Source of the DNA: Clostridium beijerinckii
GTDB lineage: Bacteria > Bacillota > Clostridia > Clostridiales > Clostridiaceae
NCBI RefSeq assembly: GCF_036699995.1
Contig: NZ_CP144906.1
Span: forward strand, 2,929,001-2,993,000
DNA: 64,000 nt
Direction of reading: 5' to 3'
The position numbers were made by a program, and so were the translations under genes. Below the pieces are notes generated by a model. It ran no database searches. It saw nothing but the letters and a program-made list of their open reading frames with translations, and was not told the DNA's origin. Of the stretch, positions 35,464-44,122 are shown one piece after another. Position 1 is the first letter of the stretch, and each line of letters begins with the position of its first letter.

Positions 35464-36561
35464 TTATTTTATAAAATATTTATTTACAGCTCTAAGTGAT
35501 GCATCTGCAACTTTCTGGCTGTTTAGTCTATGCATCATCATCTTTGCATCACCATCATCGCACTCAACAGTCGTTTCCATGAGCACTGCGGGGCACCACG
35601 CTGATGATAGCACTGCGAGATTTGGTCTATCTTGAAGTGGATATGTGTTAGTTTTTATGGCACTAGACACTTCTCTCATGAGTATTGTTGCAAATTCTCT
35701 TCCTGGTTTTGGAGCAGTAGAATTATATAGTACCGTAGTTCCCCTAAACATATAAACAGACTGCATATTAACATCCAATGGAAGTGAATTATTGTGTATA
35801 CAGAAAAATAAATCTGCATTCAAAAGATTTGCTGGATCTGTTCTATCTAATAATCCAACATTGCTATCATCATCTCTAGTTATATATATACGATATCCTG
35901 CTTTTTCAAGGTTTTCTTTTACTCTTTTAGATATATCCAAATTTAACTGTTTTTCATAAGTGAAATTAGCTGTTGCTCCAAGCTCTGAGCCTCCATGACC
36001 AGGATCAATAATTATTATTTTCGAATTATCTTTAACCTTTTCTTCAAATGTAACATCTATAAATGTTTTAAACTCATATTTATTGTCCCCTAAGGAAGAA
36101 TATCTCCTTTTTACAGGATTTATTTTAACATTAAGTTTTCCAGAAGTCTCAATATCAACTTTTGCTGTATTATTATCAAGTTTATCTATCTTTATATTCT
36201 TTATATACTTATTGTCTTTTAAAACTGAATCGAAGTTATCAGCTGCACCAGTAACATTAACATGTGAAATAAGTATTTCAACTTTATTTCCGTCAATGCT
36301 TTCAGAATACTTAGGCTCCACGGTATATTTTCTAATATCTCCTGCCTCAGATTCTGTACATGAGTAGGACACTGGAATTCCTAAAGCTCCTTTATGTTCA
36401 ACTTGATAATATTTAAAAGCATCTTGTTGTAAGTCATAAACTTTGCTATTACTAGCTTCCGTAGTAGTAGTAGTAGTTTCTTCTGCATTGCAATAAGAAA
36501 AAGGTAGTATAAAAGTACAGATTAAAAAAATCCCAAAGACCATACATTTAAATTTTTTCAT
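35464..36561 (-). CDS. exported N-acetylmuramoyl-L-alanine amidase (Amidase_3)
   Basis: 365 residues: signal peptide (MKKFKCMVFGIFLICTFILP), a beta-rich N-terminal domain (AMIN-like, about residues 60-175), then Amidase_3 from about residue 182: IIIDPGHGGSELGA (zinc His), NLDISKRVKENLEKAG, ITRDDDSNVGLLDR, FFCIHNNS (zinc His) and VLMETTVECDD (catalytic Glu). It cleaves the lactyl-amide bond between MurNAc and L-Ala. The poly-Thr stretch TTTTTT after the signal peptide is low-complexity. It is followed by the DUF5050 gene and sits 106 bp after the PTS IIA gene. Confidence 0.9.
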   Translation of the reverse strand: MKKFKCMVFGIFLICTFILPFSYCNAEETTTTTTEASNSKVYDLQQDAFKYYQVEHKGALGIPVSYSCTESEAGDIRKYTVEPKYSESIDGNKVEILISHVNVTGAADNFDSVLKDNKYIKNIKIDKLDNNTAKVDIETSGKLNVKINPVKRRYSSLGDNKYEFKTFIDVTFEEKVKDNSKIIIIDPGHGGSELGATANFTYEKQLNLDISKRVKENLEKAGYRIYITRDDDSNVGLLDRTDPANLLNADLFFCIHNNSLPLDVNMQSVYMFRGTTVLYNSTAPKPGREFATILMREVSSAIKTNTYPLQDRPNLAVLSSAWCPAVLMETTVECDDGDAKMMMHRLNSQKVADASLRAVNKYFIK

Positions 36562-36667
36562 AAATACTTACCTCCACTACATTTTTTCTTTATATCCTAT
36601 ATAGACTTTTCATTCTATTTTTTCATAAATTTGTTTGAACTATTCATTTAATTACATAATATTTATT

Positions 36668-36973
36668 TTACTTTTCATTCATAATCTTATACATTCTTAC
36701 CATTTTCTCAATAAGCACATTTTCAGACATGGCAGTCATTAATTGATCTTGTGCATGAACCATAAGTAATGTTATTTTAATTCCTTTTCCATTTATCTCA
36801 GCTTGAATCAATTTTGTCTGAGTACTATGAGCTAGTTTAAGTTCTTCTCTAGCCTTTTTTAAAAATTCTTCTGCTTTATCGTAGTTTTTATTTTCAGCTT
36901 CATCGAGAGCTTCAAAGGCATATGCTCCTGAATCTCCTGCATGTGATATTATTTCGAATATTTCTTGCTCCAT
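36668..36973 (-). CDS. PTS lactose/cellobiose IIA component
   Basis: 101 residues, all helical: AGDSGAYAFEALDEAENKNY, LKKAREELKLAHSTQTKLIQ and the phospho-accepting histidine motif LLMVHAQDQLMTAM. It accepts phosphate from HPr and passes it to IIB. It matches the chb/lac IIA length (about 105). It is 19 bp after the GH4 gene start-to-stop boundary and last in the IIB-IIC-GH4-IIA operon, so all three PTS domains are separate proteins. Sugar probably a beta-glucoside or chitobiose-type disaccharide. Confidence 0.93.
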   Translation of the reverse strand: MEQEIFEIISHAGDSGAYAFEALDEAENKNYDKAEEFLKKAREELKLAHSTQTKLIQAEINGKGIKITLLMVHAQDQLMTAMSENVLIEKMVRMYKIMNEK

Positions 36974-36992
36974 ATAGCTTCATCTCCTAATA

Positions 36993-38303
36993 TTATTTAT
37001 TAAATTGCGGTAAATACCCTTTGTTTAATGAACACAAGTCCTCAAATAGCTTAATTGCAATATCTACTGATGGGACTAGTGGATTATTAGCTAGTGCCAT
37101 TATAGCTTGATTTGTATTTCCATGTACTCCAGCTTCTATTGTTGATATCTCATAAAATTTTACACTGTGAATAAGACCTAAAATTTTTTCTTCTACAGGT
37201 CGTGTCAAAGATAGTGGAGTTGCACCTCTCTTATCTACTAAACAGTTAACTTCAACAACGGAATCGTCTGGAATTCCTTTAATAGTTCCATTATTTCTAA
37301 CATTTATTGTATGAATGTCTTTTTTATCATTGTATATTGAACTTATAAGTGATACAGCTGCATCCGAATAATATGCTCCACCTCTTTTTTCTAACTCAGG
37401 TGGTTTAACATCTAGATTTTTATCCTTATATTTTTCAAATAAGCTTGCTTCAATTTTCTTTACCTGTTCTGCCCGTGTCCCAATAGTTTTGGCTGCATCT
37501 TTTTCTTCCTTCAATAATCTATCGGTCATATAGTAATATCTATGATAAGGACATGGTATCATTCCTAAAGCATCTAAAAACTTCTTTGGCCATTTTAAAT
37601 CTGATATATTTTTCATTGTAAGTTCTGCGCCATCTTTTAATTTTTCTATAACTCTATCAGTTACATTTATGCCTTTATGCCATACATTTCGTCCCCATAC
37701 TAAATGATTAAGTCCTACATATTCTATAAAAACATCTTTACTGTTCACATCTAACATTGAAACTATATCCATCTTCATGTGTATTGGAACATTACATAGG
37801 CCGATACATTTAATATTTGTATATTTCAATACGGCTTCTGTTATAATTCCTGATGGATTAGTGAAATTAATAAGCCATGCATTAGGGCATAATTCTTTTA
37901 TATCTCTTGAAATATCTAAAATTACAGGAATTGTCCTAAGAGCTTTTGCAAAACCTCCAGGACCAACTGTTTCCTGACCTAATACGTTATACTTTAAAGG
38001 GAATTTCTCATCTCGTGCCCTTGCATCTAATCCTCCAACTCTAAATTGTGTAACTACAAAATCAGCATCGCTTAGAGCCTCTCTTCTATTTAATGTAAGA
38101 GAAATTCTAATATCTAAATTAGCCTTTTCACACATTCGCTTTGCTAAAGCTCCAACTACATTAAGCTTTTCCTTACCCTCTTCTATATCAACTAAAACTA
38201 TATCCTTAACCGGAAGTTCATCCTTTCTCTTTATAAAGCCTTCTATTATTTCTGGAGTATAGCTGCTTCCACCGCCAATTATTACAATTTTCAACTCACT
38301 CAT
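36993..38303 (-). CDS. family 4 6-phospho-beta-glucosidase (GH4)
   Basis: 436 residues: Rossmann NAD motif KIVIIGGGSSYTPEIIEGFI, then FVVTQFRVGGLDARARDEKF, the metal/substrate residues NPSGIITEAV, IGLCNVPIHMKM and YVGLNHLVWG. GH4 enzymes use NAD+ and Mn2+ to hydrolyse phosphorylated disaccharides by redox chemistry; the CN(V/I)P and GLNH motifs are those of 6-phospho-beta-glucosidases. The start at 38303 (MSELK) is preceded by GGAGGCG; a frame to 38354 adds 17 atypical residues. It lies between the IIC and IIA genes and so hydrolyses the imported sugar. Confidence 0.92.
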   Translation of the reverse strand: MSELKIVIIGGGSSYTPEIIEGFIKRKDELPVKDIVLVDIEEGKEKLNVVGALAKRMCEKANLDIRISLTLNRREALSDADFVVTQFRVGGLDARARDEKFPLKYNVLGQETVGPGGFAKALRTIPVILDISRDIKELCPNAWLINFTNPSGIITEAVLKYTNIKCIGLCNVPIHMKMDIVSMLDVNSKDVFIEYVGLNHLVWGRNVWHKGINVTDRVIEKLKDGAELTMKNISDLKWPKKFLDALGMIPCPYHRYYYMTDRLLKEEKDAAKTIGTRAEQVKKIEASLFEKYKDKNLDVKPPELEKRGGAYYSDAAVSLISSIYNDKKDIHTINVRNNGTIKGIPDDSVVEVNCLVDKRGATPLSLTRPVEEKILGLIHSVKFYEISTIEAGVHGNTNQAIMALANNPLVPSVDIAIKLFEDLCSLNKGYLPQFNK

Positions 38304-38383
38304 TTTACGCCTCCAACTTGATTTTGTTATGCAGCATTTATGCAATAACTGCATAACAAATTTAAATTTATAATCAATTTTTA

Positions 38384-39634
38384 TTAATTATTTTCCATGC
38401 CCTCTTTAATTAGCTTCTTTTCATATGCTTTTAAGAATGGGAAATATAAAGCAGTTACAATGGCAATATTTATCAATACTAAAATTATCGCTCTCCAGTC
38501 TCCACCAGTTGCAAGATACGCACCAATAGGTGCTGGCAATGTCCATGGTGCCAAAATCACTGGTTTAGAAACTAAATTTAAAGTCATAGCAAAGTATGAT
38601 ACACACCCACAAATTAATGGTCCAAGAACAAATGGTATTATCAATAATGGATTTAACATAATTGGAGCTCCAAATATGACAGGTTCATTAATATTACAGA
38701 TTCCTGGAATTAGGCTTGCTCTAGCGATATCTTTTAAGTATCTTGATTTAGAGCCTAGCATTAATATTACAAGTCCTATAGTTGCTCCCGACCCTCCAAT
38801 CCATACAAACCATTGAAAAAATGGCTCTGGTGCTATATTAGGAATAGGCTGTCCAGCTGCTTGAGCTGCTACATTAGCATCAAGCATTGCAAGCCATATA
38901 GGCCTAGCAACAGTACCAACAACAGAATCTCCATGTATTCCGCATCCCCATAAAAGTGTAATAAGTAATATTGGAACTAATATTCCAGGAAGTGAATTAC
39001 CTGCAGTTACTAAAGGCGTAAATATACTTAGCACAAATTTTTGAATATCAAAATTTAATAAATCTCTTATGATCCATATTGGGACTATAATAAAAGCTGC
39101 TGGAATAAGAGCTGCAAAAGAATTAGCAACTGATGTTGGGACTTCTTTTGGCATTTTAATAGTTAGATTTTTTTCTTTGCATACTCTAAAGATTTCCACA
39201 GCAAAAATAGACATTATAATAGCAGTAAACATACCAGATCCGCCCAAACTAGATAACGATAACATCCAGCCATTAGGATCAATATTTAATGGAACATTTG
39301 TAAGCAAGAATGCTGCAAGCCCTAAGCTTCCACCAGATAAAGGATCTAGCTTATATGACTTTGCTAGATTATATGCTATTCCAAAAGATGCATATAAGGC
39401 CATTATGCCCATACTTAAGCGGTATGGAAACATTATCTGATTAACATATGGAGCCACTAATTGCTTTAACCAGTCATTTGGCGGAACTGCAATTACGAGA
39501 AAAAAACTTCCAATTATTATTAGTGGAATAGTAGATACTATACCATCCCTAATAGCTTTTAAGTGCCTCTGCTCAGATAATTTAGTCATTGGTGGCAATA
39601 AGTACTTTTCTAGCCAATTAAAAAATTTATTCAT
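38384..39634 (-). CDS. PTS cellobiose-type IIC permease
   Basis: 416 residues with about ten membrane helices. N-terminal WLEKYLLPPMTKLSEQRHLK and AIRDGIVSTIPLIIIGSFFL are characteristic of the Lac/Chb IIC family, as are LLWGCGIHGDSVVGTVARP, the substrate motif SLIPGICNINEPVIFGAPI and APWTLPAPIGAYLATGGDW. The NEPxxFG motif (here NEPVIFG) is the conserved sugar-binding site. It begins 28 bp after the IIB stop and ends 80 bp before the GH4 gene. It is the membrane channel of the disaccharide PTS. Confidence 0.94.
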   Translation of the reverse strand: MNKFFNWLEKYLLPPMTKLSEQRHLKAIRDGIVSTIPLIIIGSFFLVIAVPPNDWLKQLVAPYVNQIMFPYRLSMGIMALYASFGIAYNLAKSYKLDPLSGGSLGLAAFLLTNVPLNIDPNGWMLSLSSLGGSGMFTAIIMSIFAVEIFRVCKEKNLTIKMPKEVPTSVANSFAALIPAAFIIVPIWIIRDLLNFDIQKFVLSIFTPLVTAGNSLPGILVPILLITLLWGCGIHGDSVVGTVARPIWLAMLDANVAAQAAGQPIPNIAPEPFFQWFVWIGGSGATIGLVILMLGSKSRYLKDIARASLIPGICNINEPVIFGAPIMLNPLLIIPFVLGPLICGCVSYFAMTLNLVSKPVILAPWTLPAPIGAYLATGGDWRAIILVLINIAIVTALYFPFLKAYEKKLIKEGMENN

Positions 39635-39662
39635 ACTTCCTCCTTATCATTTATTATAGTTT

Positions 39663-39971
39663 TTACTTACAATAGCTCTTTATTTGCTTAAGAACTCTTG
39701 CTCCACCAAGAGGCGTATATCCCATTGGTTCAATAGTAGTTACTTCAAGGCTATATTCCTTAGCTTGATCTTTAAAACCATTTAATCTATGTCTTACCTG
39801 AGGTGCAACTAAAACTAAATCATATTTATTTTGCTGAATTTCATCCTCAAAATCGCTAGTTCCTACTGCTTTGATTTCTAGATCAAATCCTTCTTTATCA
39901 GCTTCCTTTTTTATCGCTTGTACAACAATTGCACTAGACATTCCTCCGGAGCAAACCATTAAAACTTTCAT
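39663..39971 (-). CDS. PTS cellobiose/lactose IIB component
   Basis: 102 residues starting MKVLMVCSGGMSSAIVVQAI; Cys7 in the P-loop CSGGMSS is the phosphorylated residue. The fold pattern (parallel sheet, then VAPQVRHRLNGFKD) fits chb-type IIB. The start is set by the ribosome site AAGGGGG; six upstream codons to 39989 belong to the leader. First gene of the IIB-IIC-GH4-IIA operon, with a TGAAA/TTTCA dyad about 130 bp upstream. Confidence 0.93.
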   Translation of the reverse strand: MKVLMVCSGGMSSAIVVQAIKKEADKEGFDLEIKAVGTSDFEDEIQQNKYDLVLVAPQVRHRLNGFKDQAKEYSLEVTTIEPMGYTPLGGARVLKQIKSYCK

Positions 39972-40099
39972 AACAATATCCCCCTTCAATTAGCAATATA
40001 TTTAAATGCTGCTTTACAATATATGTATTTTAGTGCTAACCGTATTATTACCCGCTTTTGGTTTTAATTTAATAAAATTTCATAAAAAATGCTTATGCT

Positions 40100-40114
40100 T
40101 GAAATTTTGTTTCA
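40100..40114 (-). promoter_or_regulatory. candidate repressor dyad upstream of the PTS operon
   Basis: TGAAATTTTGTTTCA: 5-bp arms with a 5-bp spacer, resembling sites of RpiR/MurR-type sugar-phosphate regulators. Short, so it may be chance; suggested by position before the PTS and wall-recycling genes. Confidence 0.35.
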
Positions 40115-40162
40115 TAGATTAGCAAATTTAAGTTCTACAAAAGAATATTAACAAATAATTAT

Positions 40163-40191
40163 TGACAACTGATAATGATTATTGTTAACAT
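40163..40191 (+). promoter_or_regulatory. promoter with Fur box for the desaturase gene
   Basis: TTGACA (40163-40168), 17-bp spacer, TAACAT (40186-40191). TGATAATGATTATTGTTA (40170-40187) fills the spacer and resembles the Fur consensus GATAATGATAATCATTATC. Iron-dependent repression is predicted. Confidence 0.65.
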
Positions 40192-40286
40192 AAATTAAGT
40201 ACTTTGGAAATTATATTTTAAATCCATGTACGTTGATTAGATAAATATTATTGATACTTTATAGATCACGAAAGGCGGTAAAATCG

Positions 40287-41333
40287 ATGAAAGAACTTCA
40301 TAATATAGGGTGGTATGCTAGTAAGATATCCCCCAAACTACCTAAAAATGCATTTAAACCAGTACCTTCAAGGCTGTTTGGAGGACTTGCATATGCAATT
40401 ATTATAATTTGTGGAATACTCACAATTACTCTATGTAGATTTAATAACATTATAAACTTTTTAATATCTTTAGTTTTAGGCTTTAGTTTTGCATCCATAG
40501 GCTTTCTTGGCCATGAAATTTTACATGGCACTGTTGTAAAAACACATTGGTTAAAAAACTTGCTTGGAGGGATAGCTTTTTTGCCATTAAGCATAGGTCC
40601 AAACCTTTGGATTAAGTGGCATAATATTAGTCATCATGCTAATACTCAACATGAAATAAATGATCCAGATGCTTGGATGAGCTTTGAGCAATTTAGCAAT
40701 AGATCTTTTATAAAGTACATTTATAAACTTCCTTTGTGGTTTCGCTCACTATTTAGTTTCTCAGCATTAAGTATTTCCTTTACTCTTCATGGAACTCGCA
40801 TGTTTTTTATATATGTTAAAGAATTTAAAAGACAAAAAAGCATAAAACTATGGATTCAGTTTATACTCCCTTGGATTATATGGATAGGTTTATTCTTCTT
40901 AGTTGAAACTGATAAATGGATTTTCTCATATTTACTTCCATTCCTTATAGGAAATTTCATTGTAATGTGTTATATATCAAGTAATCATAGATTAAATCCT
41001 CTTGTACCTATAAATGATCCTTTGGTTAATAGTCTTTCAGTAACAGTTCCAAAGTGGCTTGATGTTCTACATTTTAATTTTTCTTACCACACAGAGCATC
41101 ATCTATTTCCAGGAATGAATCCTAAATACTATTCTCTAGTAAAGGAAGAAATATTAAAACTCTGGCCAGATAGATATCATCAAATGCCGCTTTTAAGTGC
41201 TTTGAAGCTTCTTTGGAAAACTCCTAGAATCTATTATAATAACGAGGAATTAATAGATCCAAGAAACAAACGCATATATACTTCACTAGAAAAAGGATTA
41301 AAACCTAATAAAATTTCTTATCATAATCTATAG
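40287..41333 (+). CDS. membrane fatty acid desaturase
   Basis: 348 residues with the three histidine boxes of di-iron membrane desaturases: HEILH (76-80), HNISHH (112-117) and HTEHH near residue 275, in the context FSYHTEHHLFPGM. About four hydrophobic stretches surround them. The chemistry in this family requires O2, which is notable in a clostridial context. A hydroxylase or other di-iron activity is possible. The start (MKELH) is supported by AAAGGCGG; an upstream frame to 40251 lacks one. A Fur-box promoter precedes it, fitting an iron enzyme or stress gene. No partner ferredoxin gene is adjacent. Confidence 0.88.
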   Translation: MKELHNIGWYASKISPKLPKNAFKPVPSRLFGGLAYAIIIICGILTITLCRFNNIINFLISLVLGFSFASIGFLGHEILHGTVVKTHWLKNLLGGIAFLPLSIGPNLWIKWHNISHHANTQHEINDPDAWMSFEQFSNRSFIKYIYKLPLWFRSLFSFSALSISFTLHGTRMFFIYVKEFKRQKSIKLWIQFILPWIIWIGLFFLVETDKWIFSYLLPFLIGNFIVMCYISSNHRLNPLVPINDPLVNSLSVTVPKWLDVLHFNFSYHTEHHLFPGMNPKYYSLVKEEILKLWPDRYHQMPLLSALKLLWKTPRIYYNNEELIDPRNKRIYTSLEKGLKPNKISYHNL

Positions 41334-41345
41334 ATAAAATTAGAG

Positions 41346-41660
41346 ATATAGATAAACTAATTGAGACTTAAACTTATGCATAAAACTCACCGAAATCATA
41401 AATATTTTGTTCCGAAAAGCTATGAAAATATCGCTGAAGGTTCTAAGCAGCAGGTTGTATCCAATTTAGCATGCTCCAACTTTCAGTTTGACAAGCTAAA
41501 TTGGAACAACCTACAGCTAAGAACCTTTAACAGCTCATTTTCAAATGTTTTCTTCACAAATATATTTATGATTTCTAGTAAAGATATGAGCTTAAAATTC
41601 TAGCAATTTTGTAAATCTGTTCATCTAATAAGTCGAATTCTTAAATTGGATATCTATATA
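41346..41660 (+). repeat. palindromic MITE-like repeat (copy 7), nearly identical to copy 5
   Basis: Starts ATATAGATAAAC, ends TATCTATATA. Same palindrome as copy 5 (CGAAATCATAAATAT to ATATTTATGATTTC) with few changes, inserted 13 bp after the desaturase stop. A frame of 80 codons inside is an artefact of the repeat. Confidence 0.8.
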
Positions 41661-41701
41661 AATTATTAAGATTTAATTCGCCATAAATATTAGATTTTTA
41701 T

Positions 41702-41750
41702 AAAAACAAAGACTTAAAGTATCTGTTAGTTACTTTAAGTCTTTGTTTTT
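41702..41750. terminator. bidirectional terminator between convergent genes
   Basis: A 20-bp stem (41702-41721 with 41731-41750) and nine-base loop, with T-runs on both sides. It serves the desaturase from the left and the ABC transporter from the right. Confidence 0.85.
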
Positions 41751-41789
41751 ATCATTTATAGGTTTCCTAATTGAAAATCTGAAATATAT

Positions 41790-41890
41790 TGGAGCAGAGA
41801 AATTTTCATAGTCATATTGAACAAATATATGTTCAATTTCGGCTGATATACACATAAGTTCGGCTCTCAATATGGAACCCTATATATAAA
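41790..41890 (-). repeat. partial MITE-like repeat (copy 8)
   Basis: TTTTCATAG...TTGAACAAA...ATTTCGGCTGATATACACATAAGTTCGG aligns with the right half of the 58.9 kb copy (TTTTCATAG, TTGGAACAAA, ATTTCGGTGAGGCACACTCATAAGTTCAGG). It lacks a clear TAGATA terminus. Confidence 0.4.
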
Positions 41891-41920
41891 CAACATTAAA
41901 CTTAGATTTATGCTACTTCT

Positions 41921-42646
41921 TTACTCTACATATCTATATTTTCTAATTGATATAGCAAGCCCAATTAAAAAAATAACTACTAGAGATATCATGCTTAAAG
42001 TAGATGGAATAAAGGTTCTTCCAATTCCTTCATGTGGACTCAATAAAACTGGTGCACTCCATGGATAGAATGCTGATAAATGTGTATTTACTACTACTAT
42101 ATTTGCGAAAGTAGCTGAAATAACAAATATTATGCCTGGCAATACATTTTTTGTGTAGATGGCCACTGCACAAGTTATACAAACAAGCATAAAGTGAAAT
42201 AATATCATCTTTAAGAATGATATGAAATAATATATAAGTAAATCCATATCTAAGCTTTCATGCTTTAGTACAAGTCCTAAAATTATTGAAGTAAAGAATA
42301 CTAATATTAAAGTAATTGCTATAATACAAAGAATACATGCAAGCTTAGAAAATAAAAGCTTCATTCTATTAATAGGGTAAGTAAACATAACATTCATAGT
42401 CTTTGTTTCATATTCATGTCCAAATATATAAGCAGCTATTATTCCATAAATTATAGGAGCTACAATATCATTTAGGAAATTTAATATCACATTTAAATAA
42501 CCTTCCCATAAAAGTAATGAATTGTATTTTTCATTAAAGCCATATATTATAAATGAAATAACAGTTGGAATAAATAGCACTATTGTACAGAATTTAATCT
42601 TTGCCTTTCTATACTTAAAAATCTCTGCTAAAATATACTTCATCAT
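41921..42646 (-). CDS. ABC-2 type transporter permease
   Basis: 241 residues with six hydrophobic segments: AEIFKYRKAKIKFCTIVLFI at the start, IIYGIIAAYIFGHEYETKTM, and RNVLP-like VYTKNVLPGIIFVISATFAN near the centre, ending in LVVIFLIGLAISIRKYRYVE. The G.E...KT...F..P..R (here GHEYETKTMNVMFTYPINR) motif is typical of BcrB/ABC-2 permeases. It overlaps the ATPase gene by four bases. The pair is BcrAB-like and may confer resistance to a bacitracin- or lantibiotic-type peptide, by family resemblance only. Confidence 0.88.
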   Translation of the reverse strand: MMKYILAEIFKYRKAKIKFCTIVLFIPTVISFIIYGFNEKYNSLLLWEGYLNVILNFLNDIVAPIIYGIIAAYIFGHEYETKTMNVMFTYPINRMKLLFSKLACILCIIAITLILVFFTSIILGLVLKHESLDMDLLIYYFISFLKMILFHFMLVCITCAVAIYTKNVLPGIIFVISATFANIVVVNTHLSAFYPWSAPVLLSPHEGIGRTFIPSTLSMISLVVIFLIGLAISIRKYRYVE

Positions 42647-43563
42647 AACCTTATTCCTCCTGAAATCCTTACAAAATAATCCTCCAAACCTTCCTTATTT
42701 TTAATTAATTCAAATAACTCCACACTATTATTTACTAGTGCTTTGCTTATATAGTTTGTTTTCATTTCTTTTCCCTTTATATTAAGCCTTAAATAGTTGT
42801 CATCAATTAATGAACTATCTAAGTTCAAATTTTCATTTAATACTTTTTGCGCTTTTTTCACATCATCAACTTTAACATCAACATATTCCTCGTAACTATT
42901 ATTGATCTCATTCATCGAAGCTTCCTTTAATAAAATTCCTTTTTCTATAATACCAAGCTTAGTCACTGTAAGTTCTAGTTCACTTAATATATGACTTGAT
43001 ATTATAAAAGTCATATTGTCCTCATTAGCAAGTCTTAGTATGAAATTTCTAAGATCTCTTATTCCTAGTGGATCTAATCCATTAGTAGGCTCATCTAAAA
43101 TTAAAAGCTTTGGCTTATGAAGAATTGCGCGCGCTATACCAAGCCTTTGTTTCATACCTAATGAGTACTCTTTAACTTTTTTATTCTTATCATTTAAAAG
43201 ATCAACCTTATCTAAGCACTCATCTATTATGCCCTTGTCTTCCAACCCCATATAATTAGAATGAAGTTTTAAATTCTCATAAGCAGTTAGGTTCTCATAA
43301 GACGATGGAAATTCTATAATAGATCCTATATTTCTTAAATAAGAAATATCCTTTTTATTAACTTCTTTTCCCAAAACCGTTATTTTACCACTAGTTGCAG
43401 GGATCAATCCTAAGATCATCTTCAAAGTAGTTGTTTTTCCTGCTCCGTTTCTTCCTATAAATCCATATATGTCCCTTTCCTCGATATTAATACATAAGTT
43501 ACTTACACTTAATTGTGTTCCATACTGTTTTGTTAGATTATCAGTTTTCAATATATAATTCAT
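42643..43563 (-). CDS. ABC transporter ATP-binding protein (BcrA/NodI type)
   Basis: 306 residues: Walker A GFIGRNGAGKTTTLKMILGL, Q-loop GSIIEFPSSYENLTAYEN, signature YSLGMKQRLGIARAI, Walker B LLILDEPTNGLDP and H-loop ISSH. The C-terminal 90 residues form the accessory domain seen in BcrA-type ATPases. The start at 43563 (MNYILKTDNLTKQYG) is preceded by GAAGGGAA; a longer frame to 43626 has no ribosome site. It is coupled to the ABC-2 permease by a four-base overlap. Likely an exporter of peptides or drugs. Confidence 0.92.
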   Translation of the reverse strand: MNYILKTDNLTKQYGTQLSVSNLCINIEERDIYGFIGRNGAGKTTTLKMILGLIPATSGKITVLGKEVNKKDISYLRNIGSIIEFPSSYENLTAYENLKLHSNYMGLEDKGIIDECLDKVDLLNDKNKKVKEYSLGMKQRLGIARAILHKPKLLILDEPTNGLDPLGIRDLRNFILRLANEDNMTFIISSHILSELELTVTKLGIIEKGILLKEASMNEINNSYEEYVDVKVDDVKKAQKVLNENLNLDSSLIDDNYLRLNIKGKEMKTNYISKALVNNSVELFELIKNKEGLEDYFVRISGGIRL

Positions 43564-43705
43564 ATTAATATTCCCTTCAAATTGTCTTAAATATTCCCAA
43601 GTAAAATAAAAGCTGTTTCTCAACACGCCCCACTTCCATTATACCCCTAAATAACAAAATAATGTATTAAAACTTTATAAGCCTTTATTTGTGGGATTCA
43701 TACAA

Positions 43706-43747
43706 TCTCTATTATCATTGACGAACAATAGACAATGATAATAGAGA
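43706..43747. promoter_or_regulatory. 15-bp perfect inverted repeat between divergent ABC and flotillin genes
   Basis: TCTCTATTATCATTG / CAATGATAATAGAGA with a 12-base loop. It lies between divergently transcribed genes and contains TGATAAT-like Fur half sites, but spacing differs from a Fur box. It could be an operator or a stem-loop; no T-run supports a terminator. Confidence 0.45.
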
Positions 43748-44122
43748 ATAGTCCTTTCTACCTAAAAGATAATCATTTAAAAGCCGCGATACGATTGAAT
43801 TAGTTTACGCAAACATAACATTAAAAAAATTTAATAATTGGACTATTTAAGAGAATAGTTACTGAAAAGTGCTCATAAATCAGCATGTATTAAAATATTC
43901 TTAAAAAGTAAATGTATGGGAGGTAGATTTAAAGCGATTGAATGATATTGCGAAAGATAATAAAGTTTAGTTTATTCTAATTGGTAACGGCAACAAATCT
44001 AATGAAGAAATTTGACTAATTTGGACATTTACAATTAATGCCTAATATAATATATTACTATCTATACCAATCAAACAAGTAAATGTCTTACAAAAAGACA
44101 ATAAATTTATGGAGGGAATTTT

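Noticed and set aside
38397..39440. Long plus-strand frames opposite the PTS IIC gene
   Set aside because: Shadows of a conserved membrane permease on the minus strand; no ribosome site or family features.
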